Source: Leucaena leucocephala (lineage: Eukaryota; Streptophyta; Magnoliopsida; Fabales; Fabaceae). From it: a stretch of 64,000 nt of DNA. Position numbers and translations under genes: made by a program. This document shows, piece after piece, positions 11,333 through 24,762 of this stretch (position 1 is the first letter of the stretch; each line of letters begins with the position of its first letter). The notes under the pieces were generated by a model, which saw only the letters and a program-made list of their open reading frames with translations, had not been told where the DNA came from and did no database searches. The stretch is taken from assembly GCA_037074615.1 (NCBI GenBank), contig CM073515.1, positions 18,189,001 through 18,253,000 of the forward strand, in the 5' to 3' direction.

Positions 11333-13270
11333 TGAGATAATGTCGATATTGTTTGTTTATGCTGTCATTTCTTGTAATTTTGGGTTACTCTAATTAATAA
11401 AAGTACTGCTAGTCAACTATATGCATGTGATCAAGAGCTTTATTGAATGTATGTGTCACATGCCATAACTTCACAAAGAAAACTGTGCATATGTATTTTT
11501 AATGTGTATATGTAGTCAACTGTGCATGTTCCTTTGTATCAGAAAAGAAAAACTGCATGTTCCTAAATATATTGTGTATATATTGATTTTGCAACACGCG
11601 GCTGCCGGATTTTTTTTTTAATTTTTTGGATAATACTATGATTTTGATACTACCTACTGATTCATAGTCAATATTTGGGTATTGTTGGCCTTTTATTTTA
11701 TTTTATCTGTCATTAAAATCATTCTTTTTTATTATAACAATATATCTCTTACCCCATATTTTGGATGTGAAAACAAAATTAGGAAATAAATAATACTAAA
11801 ATATGTGAAAAAATTAGGAAAGAAAGAAAGAGGAAAAGCTTCTAATAATAATAAATATGTTTACTATTTTTAGAATTTTTTGTTCCTAATATTCCCCTAA
11901 TTTTCCTCACTTTTTTCTCTATATCTGTATCAGATTTGTGTTGGAATAAGAGTTTTAGATTATTTGAGTTGTGCTCTATGACAATGTTTTAACTTTTAAG
12001 GACTAGTTTGCTACGTACATGGATGTCCCCACCAAGATTAAATTGATCATTTCTAAGAATATCGGTGGAGAAAAATTCCTAGCAAGTAAGAAATTTTAAC
12101 CTACAAATGAAAAGAAAGAATAAATTGGTGGTTACATATTAAAAGTTTAAAACTAAGCTGCAATTAGGCCATTGTAATTTACTGTTAAAGGCACAATAGT
12201 TTTCTTTCGAAATAATTCGTAATTTTAATTTCATAAATATCCAACAATATGCAGGAAGTCTTACTGGTAAGATGTAAACATGAATTGATCTCCAAGACAG
12301 CAAACAAATTAATCCTTTTTTTTTTATTTTTTTTATCACACAGCACATAAATCTAGCCTGAAGCCGGCAGAAAAATACATAAATAAGAAAAATAATACAT
12401 ACCAGAAAGCAAATGCTTTTGCGAGTTTGAAGACATTAAATGAAAATTAGGACGAATCGACGAAGATAGAAGAAAGAATAGCAAAATTTGAATTCTTGCA
12501 GGAAAGAAAGTGAGCAAGCTGGCAATCTCAGCGTAGAGGAAAAACACAATCAAGGGCAGAAAGATATATAAGGAGGATTAAAATATAAGAATCCTAATAT
12601 GGTTAATCGAAATTATTTAATTCCTTTGAAGTCTCTAGGGACTATTCTAATATTTAGAATTTTTTGTGAAATAACTTAATAGCACTCATCTAAAAAAAAA
12701 ATTCCCCCCTCAACCATCGTAGTTGTCACTTCCTTAACTATTATCATTATCTTAGTTGTTGTTATTTTAATCTCATAACAACGTAACAACAATTGAGGCA
12801 ATGACAATTCAATTTTGACTGGTAATAAATAGCGCTGTTTTTATATTAATCTTTCACATTAGTTAAATTATTAATTTTGAAATGTATACCTGCTTAAAAA
12901 TATATACAAGGACAATAAAAATTAGAACAAGAGACCTATAAAAAATATTATTTATTAAGGACAATAAAAAAATGTAATTATTTAAAAGGACCAAATATTA
13001 AAATAAGAAATTACAAATACTAAATTACCCCTCATCCACTTCCCAATGTAATGAACTACAACTAACAATTAGAGTAAGATGATATCATATTATTCAGTAA
13101 GCTCAAACATACATATCATCAGTAATAGTCATCAACAATATCCTCACAAAGGAATAGAAATAGCAGCTGGAAGGAAATGCATAAAGAAATGCCAGAGAGA
13201 GGAAAGAAGGGTACATAGAGAAAGAATCTTTCCAAAATCAACCACACCCGTCCCTCAACGGTATTTGTCC
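11270..13270. other. 5' flank of the glycosyltransferase gene, no other gene supported
   Basis: The promoter side of the minus-strand gene. A (TA)n microsatellite occupies about 11289-11331, only 20 bases above the first Met, so it would lie in the leader or core promoter. A minus-strand open stretch (12353-12553) ends close to a consensus-looking donor (GTATGTATT) and could be an upstream exon, but no homology was recognised. The rest is AT-rich with no recognisable element. Confidence 0.5.
11289..11331. repeat. (TA)n microsatellite at the gene's 5' end
   Basis: An almost pure TA dinucleotide run with one interruption (CATATA), 20 to 60 bases upstream of the first Met of the minus-strand glycosyltransferase gene. 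It is likely length-polymorphic and sits where a core promoter or leader would be. Confidence 0.9.
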
Positions 13271-13275
13271 TTCTT

Positions 13276-13945
13276 ATGGCCTCTTTGGATAGATCCGAAA
13301 TTGTGGTTTTATAAGTGTTTTTGGGCCAAAACTCTATTTAGCCTAAAAATTAAACAAATAGTCATCAAACATCTAGAAGATTTTATGGACTAAAATTATG
13401 GTTTTAAACTATGGTTTCGAATAAACTTGTAGGAATAGCTATGGGTATAGAAAATAGCTTATAGACTGTCTAATGATCATTTTGCTTTTATCTTTTTCTA
13501 CTCTATCTCCTCTCTCTACTAACACTTTCGCTTCGTGCCTTTCCTTCCTGCCATTGCTGTGCTGCTGTCGACCTCCATCGCTAGCTCGACTGTCTCTCTC
13601 CATCATATGCCGTCGCTACTCTCTCCGTCATCTTCAACCTCTGTCAAGACTTCGTCACCCCCACCAATCTTCTTGAACCTCTATTCAAATCTGTCACCCA
13701 ATCCCATCTTCTTTAACTCTATCAGTGCTCTATCTTCCCCATCCATCTCCTTCAACCTCCGTCTAGATCTTTCGCTTCCTTCTCCAACCGCTATCCAAAT
13801 CTGTCACCGTCATCAAAGGTTGTTGGGAGCCGTTGTCGACCTCGCTATCCTGTGTCATGGACATGCTAGCCATCGCCGTAATTTGGGTGACACCATCGCC
13901 ATAGGAGAATAAACGAAGGAGGGGCAAATACTCATTTTATTCAAA
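13276..13945. mobile_element. remnant related to the 5232-5777 MITE
   Basis: Begins GGCCTCTTTGGATAG and continues with phrases parallel to the intronic MITE: AAACTATGGTTT beside AAACTATAGTTT, AAACAAATAGTCAT beside AAATAAATAGTCAT, then a pyrimidine-rich block (13495-13800). The right terminal repeat is not visible; the sequence runs up to the left end of CACTA element C. Open frames inside it are low-complexity and are not genes. Confidence 0.45.
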
Positions 13946-14689
13946 ATCACTTTATAATGTTACAACGGTTCCCAGTAAAACTGTCATTATAGTTTAATCA
14001 TATAATGACAGTTTTGAAGGTAACCACCATTACAGTCGATACTTGTAACACCACTTTTTAGAAAAACTTCCATTAAAGGCTTAATTGTTTTTACACTTTC
14101 TTTCAATTTTTCCATCTATACCGCCCTTTATTTGCCATAATGAAGACAGATTCTAGGAAGCAAAGTATGAAATAAGCAATGCAAAAATCCAAATTAAATG
14201 TTAATATATAGTAATAAAATAATTCAAATTCTTATTAATGCATGCAATGAACCAAAATATAATACAATCATATATACATGGATATTGTACAATTATATAT
14301 ACCTAAATGATTGATTAAGGCACATTCTCATGGATGGTTTTTGCCAAAGTAACCATCATTTAGTGGATTTGCTCATCTTTAAAGCTCATGTTGTTCTACT
14401 CGAACAACTACAAGTTGGAAATAATAGGTAAATATTCAAGATGTGATAAATTGAAAAAGTCTAAATATTGATCACTTCATACCTCATGTAAGCTATCCAT
14501 GATCCCTATCTTAATGATCTTGTGCATATATAGGATTATATAATATCCGCACTCAATACTACTAGGTTAACGGTGGTACTAACAAAATGGAAAAACACAC
14601 AGCACATTAGTGAACAACTTTTGCCCTAATAAATTTATGAAAACTAAAACAATTATTTGAAAAGTACTTACTCAAGGATAAATTCATAA

Positions 14690-16520
14690 AGGATTAGTAT
14701 TAACTGGATGGCCTTTGAACAAGTTGAAGCCTTGCACAACCCTATCTCCAATTGGAAAAAAGATATCATATAATATACTAAATTTTTATTTTAATAAATC
14801 TATGAAGAAAAACTCACATGTTGACGATGGAAAAAATCTCAGTATCTGTCCATTCAAACAATGAATCGAACCAGTGTACCACATTATATTCAGGGGTTAT
14901 CACAAGCAAAGTCCAATGCGTACTACAAAATATGAACAATGTTATACATGAATGTAGACTAATATGTATATGAGTGTGCCAAGTATAAGAATATACTTAC
15001 CCTTTAATGTAAGGTACAAAATATATCTTTCTCCTTATGTGAGTCATAATGTCAAACATGTACATAATCCTTGAGCTCCTATCGGTGCCTATCTCTTGGA
15101 CACGTTGAGGACACATGAAGCCATATGTGTCTCCTTTTGCTTCATCTAGGAATCTCCGGTAGAAGTGGCTATTGTTAATAGAGAAAAGAGTCAGTACTGC
15201 TAGAATGGTTAAACATAAATTATTAAAATAAAGTTACAACTTACAATATGGCACACTTGATGATAATCGAATCCAGCTCCTTAAAATTCATGAATTACAC
15301 TATGTCATTCTTGTCTAGGGTGAATTTGTAAGCTCCTATGTGGTTAAAACCCCTGACGAAATTATGAAATTAAATGCTTCCTCTAATCCTACTTTCATAG
15401 AGTGAAGAGTTTCCATACCAAAATATCTTGAGGATATGTTCTCAAGAAGAGGTCTAAGCTTGTATATTTTTGCCCTTTTAACCTTGGGTTTCTGTGGTGC
15501 CTTTTCTGGTTTGGGCATTTGGGGTTTGCTTATGAGGCACCTTCTCTAGCACCAGCTCTGGTGTGACCTACTTTCTTAATTTGATCATATGTGTTAGCCA
15601 CATAATAAATTGCCCTAGAGCTTTGTCCAATATGCGGACCTCATCAGTGGGGCAGGGAACCGATGCAGTGCCTAATCACTTCTTTATGCATTGTACTGTG
15701 ACCTTGGTTTTGCCATCAAGAATTGTTTTTTGATGAATTATTGTGGCATCCAAGTACACAGTACTATGAGTGATGAAGGATGTAGTCCTTTAGTCTGTTC
15801 CAATTTAGAGAGCACACATTTTCCAGTCGTCCTCAGTATGCTCAAGGGTAGGGTTAGAACTAGATAGTTGGGAGACAAACTTCTCTTTATTGGCACTGCC
15901 CTTCACATTAGTCACCACAGGAGAACCTAAACATGTAAACAAAATTAGTTAAGGAAAAATACATATTAAACGTCCCTTAAAAAGAAGTAAATGAATATGT
16001 GTTTACCTATGAACTTTGGCTGGTTGTGGGAAGCCCATCATCATCATGGCCTACTGGAGCTGGCATCCATAAGCTCTTGGACTCTAGCATCTACCTCATA
16101 GTGCATCTTTTTTAACTTCGCTTGATGCTCTGCTTTAAGTTTATCTCAAACCTTTTATAACTCATCTTGAAGTATGTCTATTGAGGGTGCGCTTCTTCTT
16201 CAAGAGGCGAAGCTAAAAAAGTCTTTGTGTATTACTCTTTTGGGGGCCCTTCTCACTCGACCTGGGTGGTTAGGGGTCCTAATAGTTATCTTCAGGATGT
16301 CCATTCCTTTTTTAGAAATAAAACACCCTTGGGATCTGTTGCTCCAGTGCATCCTATAACATATATAATTTATTAAGTTAAAATAACTAAAGAGCAAGTA
16401 ATAACGTATAAATTCTTAGTATTTAAATTAGTTACTTACAATCATCTCAACTACTATAGCAACCTCTGGATTGATGTATTAACCCTTCTTCACCCTCGCA
16501 GCCTTCCAATTTTCTTGGTG
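14690..16520 (-). pseudogene. CACTA element C: TNPA-like/Ulp1 gene, 3' part
   Basis: Downstream part of the element's second gene. The Ulp1-type (C48) cysteine protease region is recognisable near 14830-14920 on the minus strand, reading HWTLLVITPEYNVVHWFDSLF, the His-containing motif of that fold as often fused to plant CACTA proteins. Upstream, 15336-15518 encodes a Lys/Pro-rich stretch followed by LHSMKVGLEEAFNFI. Stops and frame changes occur throughout, and introns may also be present. The upstream part lies at 35764-36600, separated by element B. Whether such Ulp1 domains act in transposition is not known from the sequence. Confidence 0.65.
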
Positions 16521-16710
16521 ACATGTGAAACATCTTTACTTTTGTACATCTTAAGGGACATTCAGTAGCATTTAAAATCACTTACAAGACCTTGAAAGTC
16601 CACTAGCTAAATCTAGAATTTTACCTTTCTCGGTTACTGTTTATATGGTATTCCAAATTCGATGATGAATTTCAAAAAATCATAATTAATTCTAGAAAAT
16701 TTGAAATAAA

Positions 16711-18617
16711 TGTTGGAAATCGTGCCCTAGGGGCCAATCATTGTCTTATGAATATTATTGATTTATGAATTTATTAATTGAGTTATCATATTATTTGCAT
16801 GTTTACTATGATGACCATCCTTGGATAATTCATGATATTATCCTAAATGTCCCTTGTCGATCATCTATGTGGGAGCACAGATGAAATAAGACCAGTATGA
16901 CTTTGAAGATGTATAGAGATATAAATCAAAGTCATAAGTACATGTAAGAGTACAGGGTGTTGGACCGACCCGCTATGAGAGAACTACATGGGTAACGTCA
17001 TAAGCTTCTCTCATATACAAACCATGTCAATATGCCCTTTGACCTGAGATCATCATGGATTCCTACATGACAAAACGCTCAGCTTTGACCTAGTCAAAAG
17101 TCACTTTTGACCGAGTGATCATAAAGACTATGTTCGGGCTTAGTGGTTTTTCATGCGGAGGAATGTGAATGGTCAAGATGGAATTTGTCCCTCACATTCG
17201 TGGAGAGATATTACTGGGCCCCTCGATGAGTGAGTCTGAGAAATGTATGGCCATACTGTAATGGAAAGGTAGTTCCATTTCTATAGTCAGACTACTCAGG
17301 GATCGAGAAAGTAACGGTCGGGAATAGGAGGATGACATTATCCATGCCTCATCCATGACCAAAATATCGCGTGACAGAAGGGACATGATATGGTTGTATA
17401 AAAGGTTACATCGTTTATCGATCCTCATATGATTTGGGTAGTTGTTATGTCTTGCTAGAGACCGCTTGCGACTTGTGGGCTAGTATAGCAAATGGCCCAC
17501 TGCCAACTTCATATGGGCCTACAGGGTCGCACACAAAATAGCCTAACACGAGCTATGATGTCCAGATTCATTGAATCTAAGACATGTCCAAATTCAATGA
17601 AAGATCCAAGTGAATGTATATATATTTATTTATATTTATATTCGTATATATATAAATTCGTATATATATATATTATATATATGAGATATATAAGATTTAA
17701 TTTATAAGGATAAATTAAATCTCTATCACGTTTGAAATTTGAAATTCAAATTGATAGGATATCTCATATAAGAGATATTTATAAGATTTAATTTATAAGG
17801 ATAAATTAAATCTCTATCACGTTTGAAATTCAAAATTCAAATTGATAGGATATCTCATATAAGAGATATTTATAAGATTTAATTTATAAGGATAAATTAA
17901 ATCTCTATCACGTTTGAAATTCGAAATTTAAATTGATAGGATATCTCAAATTTGATTTATGGGAATAAATCAAATATAACTCAGTCTCATCTTTATTTAA
18001 AGTTAAATAAATAGGTAATTAAATCTGTGGGACGGATTTAATATTATTTTATTTAATTAGTTTCTTATAAAATTATACAATATATGATATTGTATCAATT
18101 CGGAATTAATATAAGATTAACTCCAAAATCCAATTAGGTTAAGTGGAAAAACGCATAGCATCCTCTATATCTGATTGGAGGAGCTACGTTTGAAAATAAC
18201 ACAGAACACAAAAGGCCGAACGGAATCTGCAAAAGGTTTGCAGACAAGAAACTGCTGAAATAGAGACGGAGACTTGTGAAAGCCTTGGAGGGACAGGAGA
18301 CGCTAGCACATCGTTCGTGGTTGGAACGCTGTTCGTGTGGATACCAGTAGAGGAAGCCGACCTGAGGCGTCGACTTCTTGTGATCGGAAAGAGACCACCG
18401 TCCGCGGAGAGAATCTGTGAAGGTCGCTGAGGAACACTCCGTCGATTTCTTGCGATCAGAAAGAGATCACCACCCACGTAGAGAAGCTGTGAAATTCGCT
18501 GAGCAACACTAAGGGTAATGATTCTTTCCACTTGACTTAAACACATACGGCAGATCCTGGCAAGGAATGGAAAATTTTTAAAGTTTATTTCCGCTGCGTG
18601 TCTTCTAATTCCTTACA
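16711..18617. mobile_element. solo LTR (1,907 bp) of a different LTR family
   Basis: Begins TGTTGGAAATCGTGCCC and ends CTAATTCCTTACA, a TG...CA structure, flanked by the perfect pentamer ATAAA (16706-16710 and 18618-18622). No internal region or second LTR is present. A TATAAAAGG box lies at 17397-17405 and a 91-bp tandem repeat at 17691-17948. The unoccupied site in the right LTR of B (around 24946) confirms the boundaries. The starting sequence resembles a widespread plant Copia LTR type, but the superfamily cannot be fixed without an interior. Confidence 0.88.
17691..17948. repeat. 91-bp tandem repeat, three units, in the solo LTR
   Basis: The phrase TAAGATTTAATTTATAAGG starts at 17691, 17782 and 17873, an exact 91-bp period; the third unit is incomplete. 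Each unit contains short palindromes (ATTTAATTTATAAGGATAAATTAAAT and ATATCTCATATAAGAGATAT style) that could fold. Confidence 0.85.
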
Positions 18618-21612
18618 ATAAAGTGGTTCAAAAAGATATATGAAGATAACATCTTGAAATTTAAGGAAAAAATAATTTCTAGACCAAATGCTAAGTCAAT
18701 TAATAAAGGCTCTTCTTCAAAAATCACTGTTTATTTGATCAAAAATTCTAAAAATAGATTATAGTCCCTTATTGTAGAAAATTCGTTCTCTTTGTACATA
18801 CATCGAAATAAGGTGTTATTGATGTCAAAATGAAGCTTGACATGTTAACCAAATGTCTGTAAAAGTTCATACATTTATCTCATCATTTGCTATTTCTCAT
18901 TACATTATGAGCATTATGGCACAAACATGTCATGTAACATCATTACTTGCAACAATTTATACATTCATCATATAACATTTACATTATCCAATCCCTAAAT
19001 TTTCTTCATTCTTATTCATCCTCTTTCATCATTAATAAACCTGTGGGGTTGGGATTATATGGAGCAGTGTGATTTCTAGGGAAATCTTAGTAACAAACGG
19101 TACTAAACAATGCATGTATTAATGTAAATACTTCTATTTGCTTGTGAAAGTGTTAACATTGTGTAATATGCATGCTTCTATGTAACATATGAAATACAAT
19201 TGGCCAAAGTAATCATAGAAATAGAGCTTCAATCATATACACAAGCAACACAATTCAACATAGCCATAACAGAGCCAAGCATAACATTCAATACATATAA
19301 GTTTAGGAAAGTTTACTACCTCATATACTTGACTTTCTTCTTACTTTAACTTTGCTTTGCCTTTTTCTTCTTACTTTTCTTGGATGTGTGGCTGCTTCTT
19401 TGGAGTCGACAATCAAATCCTAACATCACATAATTATCCATCCATTACAATCTAACTTTCTCTTGAACATTGAGCTCATTAACTACATTAACTTTCCTTA
19501 ATATTAACTAATAGACTTGGCCTTTGAATCAATTGATGTATTGACTTTACCCTACACAATTTCATCTTTTGAATCAATTTATAAGCTTAGAATCATGAAA
19601 TTCTAGCTCCTATGCGCTGTTCTAGATAGATTTAAAAAAATGCATAATTCTTTCAAAAATTCTTATTTTGATTACAATGCTTCCAATACTTGTTTCTCTA
19701 CTTTATCCCACACAACTTTTTATTTTATAACTATTGGAAGTATCAAAATGATGAAATTCCAATCACTATTTATGAGAGTGAACAAGAATAGAGTAGAACT
19801 TTAAAAACTACAACTTGGAATTCCAATATTTCCAAGGTTCCAAACCTATCCAATCCTGCACAAAATCATCATATGAATTCAATGGAAACATTATATTATT
19901 GAAATTACATCTCCTTATATCATGAATAGTATATACCAAAAGGTCTCAATAATGGCAAAGTCAAGAATATCAACTTGATTCAACAACTAATCACCTAAAT
20001 AGCTTGTTTAAACTTCAATCACATAACTCTAACTTTAATTTCTTCTTTCTCCTTTCATCTAAGGTTTTGGGCAGGACATACACCTTAGAGAAAAATCAAT
20101 TGTATTCCATTGAAACCCTAAGTTCAAGCCCCTAAATCAAAGGAAAACAAGCTAAGATATATCACTTACCTTAATCTCTAGCTGGCTTGAACTTTGGTAC
20201 CTTGAATCTTCTTTGTCTTGGCTTGAGTTAGCATTTGGGCAGTACCTCCCTAAGGGTTCCAAAGCCACAATTTTGGACAGAAAATGTGGGGGTATTTGTA
20301 GAAAAATTCCATGGAAAATGAATGGCCAAGATCACTTTGTGCACTATTTAATCTAATGGCTCATAATTTCTCTTACATCAAACTTGTTCACAAAGCCAAT
20401 TTGAGATAAGATCACATGAAAAACACTTCTCTTCCCCTTGCCTTGTATGTCAAGTGTGAAGTCTTATGGGTCCCACCATGTGCAAACCCTAATTCTCACT
20501 TTATTTCGTTTTATTTTCTTTTTCAAATATTCATAAATGATCCATTATTGGACATGAGCTCCAAGACAACTTTTGGGACTTATTGGGCTACCCTAGGACA
20601 AAATATTGGGTTGCCTTAGGCCTTCCTTGGGTCCAATAGCTAATTGACATAAATCCCAAGGCACTTCCCTTATACCAATATCCTTAAAATATCCTGATTT
20701 TGAAATAAATGTTAAACACCTCTTTTAATGGTTCTAACATTTTTAGAAATTCATTATAATATAAAATAAATCCCCTAAAAAGTGTCATAATTTTCGAAGA
20801 CCCATAAGTCCTGATAAAAATTCCTTATATTTCTTCAAGACCTTTTATCGGAGTCCGATTTCACTTTAATTTCTCAAAGGGCATTACCGTCTTTTCACAC
20901 ATCATCAAAATATTCCCTGACCTTGGTCAACTATTCTGGGAAATCTCCTTGATTGTCTAACCTTAGTCAAATAACCAAAATACCCTTGATTTATTTATGG
21001 TTCATTGACATAACACAGTGGCACACCTAATGGCATTTCGTAATTTTATATTTTTCCTGGTCTATATTAGCCCTAGCCAAAATACTTATCTAAAAATATT
21101 ATTAGGCCTATAAGGTGCCATTTTGAGGCCTCTACATGGTCCACTACCTTCATTGGTTAAATTCTTGAGAAATTCTCTCAAAACATATTTATTAGGTATT
21201 TTCATCCACTATAAATTCTATAATAAATTCTACCTAACTCCTTTTTATGCTCTGTCAATTTCATAAATTCTCATATGAATTATAAGAATTTACTACCAAA
21301 TTTCATCTGACCCTAAGGTCCAAGGAATACTATATTAATTTTCCTTTCCTTTCTTCAGAATAATTTTGTCTATTTATTAAAAAAAATTGGGACTAATCTG
21401 ATTCTGGATATTTTTAGACATTTTTTGGCTCAACTTTCAATAATTACACTTAATGGTCCAAAGCTTTTGTCTACTTTACACTTTGCACCATAGAACTTTT
21501 AGACTTTTCATTTTAGTCCCTCATCTTTATACATTTGTCTAATCATTATTTTCCCTTTCTAGTCATAATCCTAATCTGTATTATACAGATAGGAAAAAAA
21601 TAGGATATGACG

Positions 21613-23894
21613 TTTCTACCTCTTTAAAATAAATTTTATCCTCAAAATTTACTTCGCACCTTAGTTAACTATCTTAGTTAGATATCCTTTTTTGCTTTAT
21701 GACTAAGTATTAGAGTATCTATCTCTTATCTTCTATCTTGACATCTTAACGGAGTACTTTCTATATCCGCAGATCTTCATATCTTTGTTAAGATTATTCT
21801 TCTGTTCTAAATTAACTCAATTAGAGTTGAACTCTACTTCATTCTATTACTTGCTTACTTGCTATGCATCTATTTGCGTATGGACTTCTCATCATACTAG
21901 ACTTGTGAGTAGTGTCCATTTCTTTCATATCAAACTCTCTCAAATACTATTATATTATGGAGTTTCTGTCAATTACTCATCATATTTCTTCTTCTTATCA
22001 TCTTTAATAATTCATCATAATACAGAGAGAGGACTTATATTATTATTCTTTCTTTCTTTACTTTACTACTAAGTAGGAGCACATAGGAGCATATACTCTA
22101 ACATGCATAATGCCTGGCCAACATATTGCAGGACTACATACCTTCTCATGAATGAGAATCTCTAACATCAGAGCTCAAGCATTTCTTTCTTTAATATGCA
22201 CAGCTCTAACACTCGGAGCTTACACAACTCTATCACATAGAGTTTGCACTGCTCTAATATTTGGAGCTTTAGCATATTTTACAAACATAACATAATGCTT
22301 GGCATTTCATGCAAGGAGTGAAAGCTCTCACTTGCTATTTCATCTGTAACATAACATATAAACATCTTACCCTTTTAAAAAAGGGAGCCTCTCTATCTGT
22401 TTACAAAGCTAGCTACAAAGTCATTTCGTATTGTACTTCTTGATACATATTTCTCATTATGTATCACATTACATGTTTCTCATTACGTATTTTTCACATC
22501 GTATCATGGCATATCTAGCCAAATCAGGCTATATCATGGCCTATCTTGACGTATCTTGATATACCATAAGTCTAACATTCTCTTTAACTTATAACTTTGC
22601 TAGCTTTTGAGAAAAATCTTCTAAATATTTCCTTTCTAATCTATTTTTTGGACTTGACATAAGGGTTCTAGTCTCTTACCATTGATAACCCATCTCTATG
22701 GAGTAACTTCTCTGTCTCTCTACATCCCTTAACTCTTTCTATCTATATGTCAGTCTGCTCTGGACTAGACTGTGGTTCCTTTATGGTCTTTTCTTGATCC
22801 TGACTAACTTAAGTCACTTGAATCTCATTCATCATTTAGTACTATTACTTTTGTTCTCTAGGGTACTTTACCCTAGGTCTACTAGGTTACTGTTTCTTCT
22901 TGATGGTATCTCTATGCTCTGGGAACTTTAACTTTTTATCTATTAACCATCACATCTTTAACCTAAAGTCATGTATTAGGCTCATTCTTAGGCAAGTCTT
23001 ATTCTAACTTCTTATTATTCTATTCAGTAAAGACAGCTAAATGAATCTTTCATAACATAGATAAACTCCTGGCGATCACACGGATGATCTACTTTTGAAC
23101 ATTTTCTTAAACCAATCTTTTATATTTTAGTGCCTCGTACTGTTTGGCTTGCCTGCACGCTGTGCTAAACCTCTAATTGATAAACTTCAATGAGGCTGTC
23201 ATCTTTGTTCTTGTCCTTATGTCTCTGTGCATCCTAGTCGCGACCTGAGTATTGGCTAGTCACGACTCATATCTTAACTTGTTGCAACTCCACTTCTCTG
23301 TGACTACTAGTCGCAACCAAAATATCTTCACATCATGACTTGGACAAAACTTTCTCTAAATATTCTCTTCTAATGTTCTTTGTCCAATCTCTACTCTAGC
23401 AATGGTCAATTCTTGTCCTTAACTTTGTTGAGCTTGAGTCAATTAAAACTCATTCATATCTATCTATCTATCTATCATAATCACATTAAATAAGGAACAT
23501 ATTCTTATAAATGTTCAAACAACTATCATTTTATTATATCACATCAAAAATCATATTTCATGGCACCATAACATTTGTACTTATATTACATACATGTCAA
23601 TTATATATACGGGGTAAGTCATAACTATTATAAATCTATGTAAGTACTTAACATTACACTATTTACAAATTTACATTATCCCTCTTCTCTTTACATTCTT
23701 TTCTTGGGAATAGTGAACTGCAAATACTTCTGCATATATAAATGCCACCCCTATACATCAGTTGGCAGATCATTTGCCAAAAACTCACTTATCTCTACGT
23801 GCCATATAGGGATATATGTCAGTATCTGACTTACTACTATCTCATGCCATTCTTCTAGAGTGTAAACCTGATTTAGGTCAATTCTCTCTATTGT
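21613..23894. other. non-coding interior of element B
   Basis: AT-rich interior between the left LTR and the interrupted frame. It shares phrases with the interior of element A, for example GCTCTAACACTCGGAGCTT (B near 22203, A near 28722), and a short TATC repeat run near 23455-23475. No protein motif was recognised. Confidence 0.6.
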
Positions 23895-24623
23895 TTATCT
23901 ATTTATTATCCTTGCTACGACATTGAGAAACTGCAGATATACTGACTGCTCTTGATCTTTACTTCTGTCCATCACTCGACTTAGACTAAGTAATTTACTC
24001 TCCATAGCTTTCTTGAGACTGATATAGTCAATATTATCTGTCTTTAGCAAAGAAGGCTGGGGTTGACTAGGACCAGGAATATCACATTGATCTTTTTCTA
24101 TAAAGTTACATATTCCTGGACTTTGAGAATAGAAAGGGACTGTCATAGACTCTGACTAGATCTCTAGATTAAGGAAATGTTGTAGATTACTCATATCAAA
24201 TTTATCCTTAAACTTTACTAGAGGAGGAATAATATCTGGTCTACCTATAATTTAATACTAGTACTCAGCTTCGTTGGCCATAATCTGTCCTCTCATCGGA
24301 GGAATATGGCTTACATATGGGTCAGAGGGTACTCCCATAAACTCATACTACATAGAGATACTAGACTCAGTATCATCTGGTACATCAACAACTTCAGATT
24401 GAGTCTCTACATAACCTTTAGACTACAGGTTTGAGTCTATAGAAATATCTATGGGATATTCTATTGTAGATCTTCCTGACTGATCCTCTATACTGCCATC
24501 TGAACTATCTTCACTATCTGAAGGAGGATCATAGTCTGTATGTACATCATCTTCATATATCATTACTGGATGGGGGTTTCCCTTATTAACTAAAGGCTCT
24601 AAATTAACTTTATGAAATCTCAT
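23895..24623 (-). pseudogene. interrupted 243-codon reading frame in element B, function unknown
   Basis: One minus-strand frame runs from an ATG at 24623 to a stop at 23895 with only a few internal stops, nearly all TAG. The protein begins with a short basic part, passes into an acidic Ser/Asp stretch (DPPSDSEDSSDGSIEDQSG, about residues 33-51), and ends with a probable helical region (SLKKAMESKLLSLSRVMDRS). It starts about 140 bases from the primer binding site, where gag lies in an LTR element. I do not recognise it. It may be a relic gag or an unrelated ORF carried by a non-autonomous family. Element A, a relative, shows no clear counterpart. Confidence 0.4.
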
Positions 24624-24750
24624 ATCTAGTCCTATAATATTTGCTTAAATAAGCAATGCTAACTATCCCAACCAATACCCTAACATAACAAAGTACTTAC
24701 TATTTAGAGTTAGAGCCTGGGAACTATTTTATCTTATGCCAAAAACTTTT

Positions 24751-24762
24751 ACTCCGATACCA
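24751..24762 (-). promoter_or_regulatory. primer binding site of element B
   Basis: Minus-strand TGGTATCGGAGT, three bases inside the right LTR of B. It is a slightly degraded version of the initiator-Met tRNA site seen in element A. Confidence 0.75.

Larger units (their letters stand above)
16526..21612 (-). repeat. left (3') LTR of element B, interrupted by a solo LTR
   Basis: Starts TGAAACATCTTTAC and ends GGATATGACG on the plus strand. Without the solo LTR (16711-18617) and one copy of its duplication it is about 3.17 kb. Positions 19280-19284 (CATAA) are the empty equivalent of the site used by element A in the other LTR. It keeps a segment of about 550 bp (roughly 19394-19945) that is missing from the right LTR. 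Confidence 0.8.

Noticed and set aside
12353..12553. Minus-strand open frame followed by a donor-like GTATGTATT
   Set aside because: It could be an upstream exon, but no homology or matching acceptor and second exon was found.
13535..13912. 125-codon plus-strand open frame rich in Ser, Pro and Leu
   Set aside because: It lies in the pyrimidine-rich part of a MITE-like remnant, which explains both composition and openness.
20416..20619. Open frame recurring near 34507-34710
   Set aside because: It is the same LTR B segment in its two copies, with no recognisable domain.
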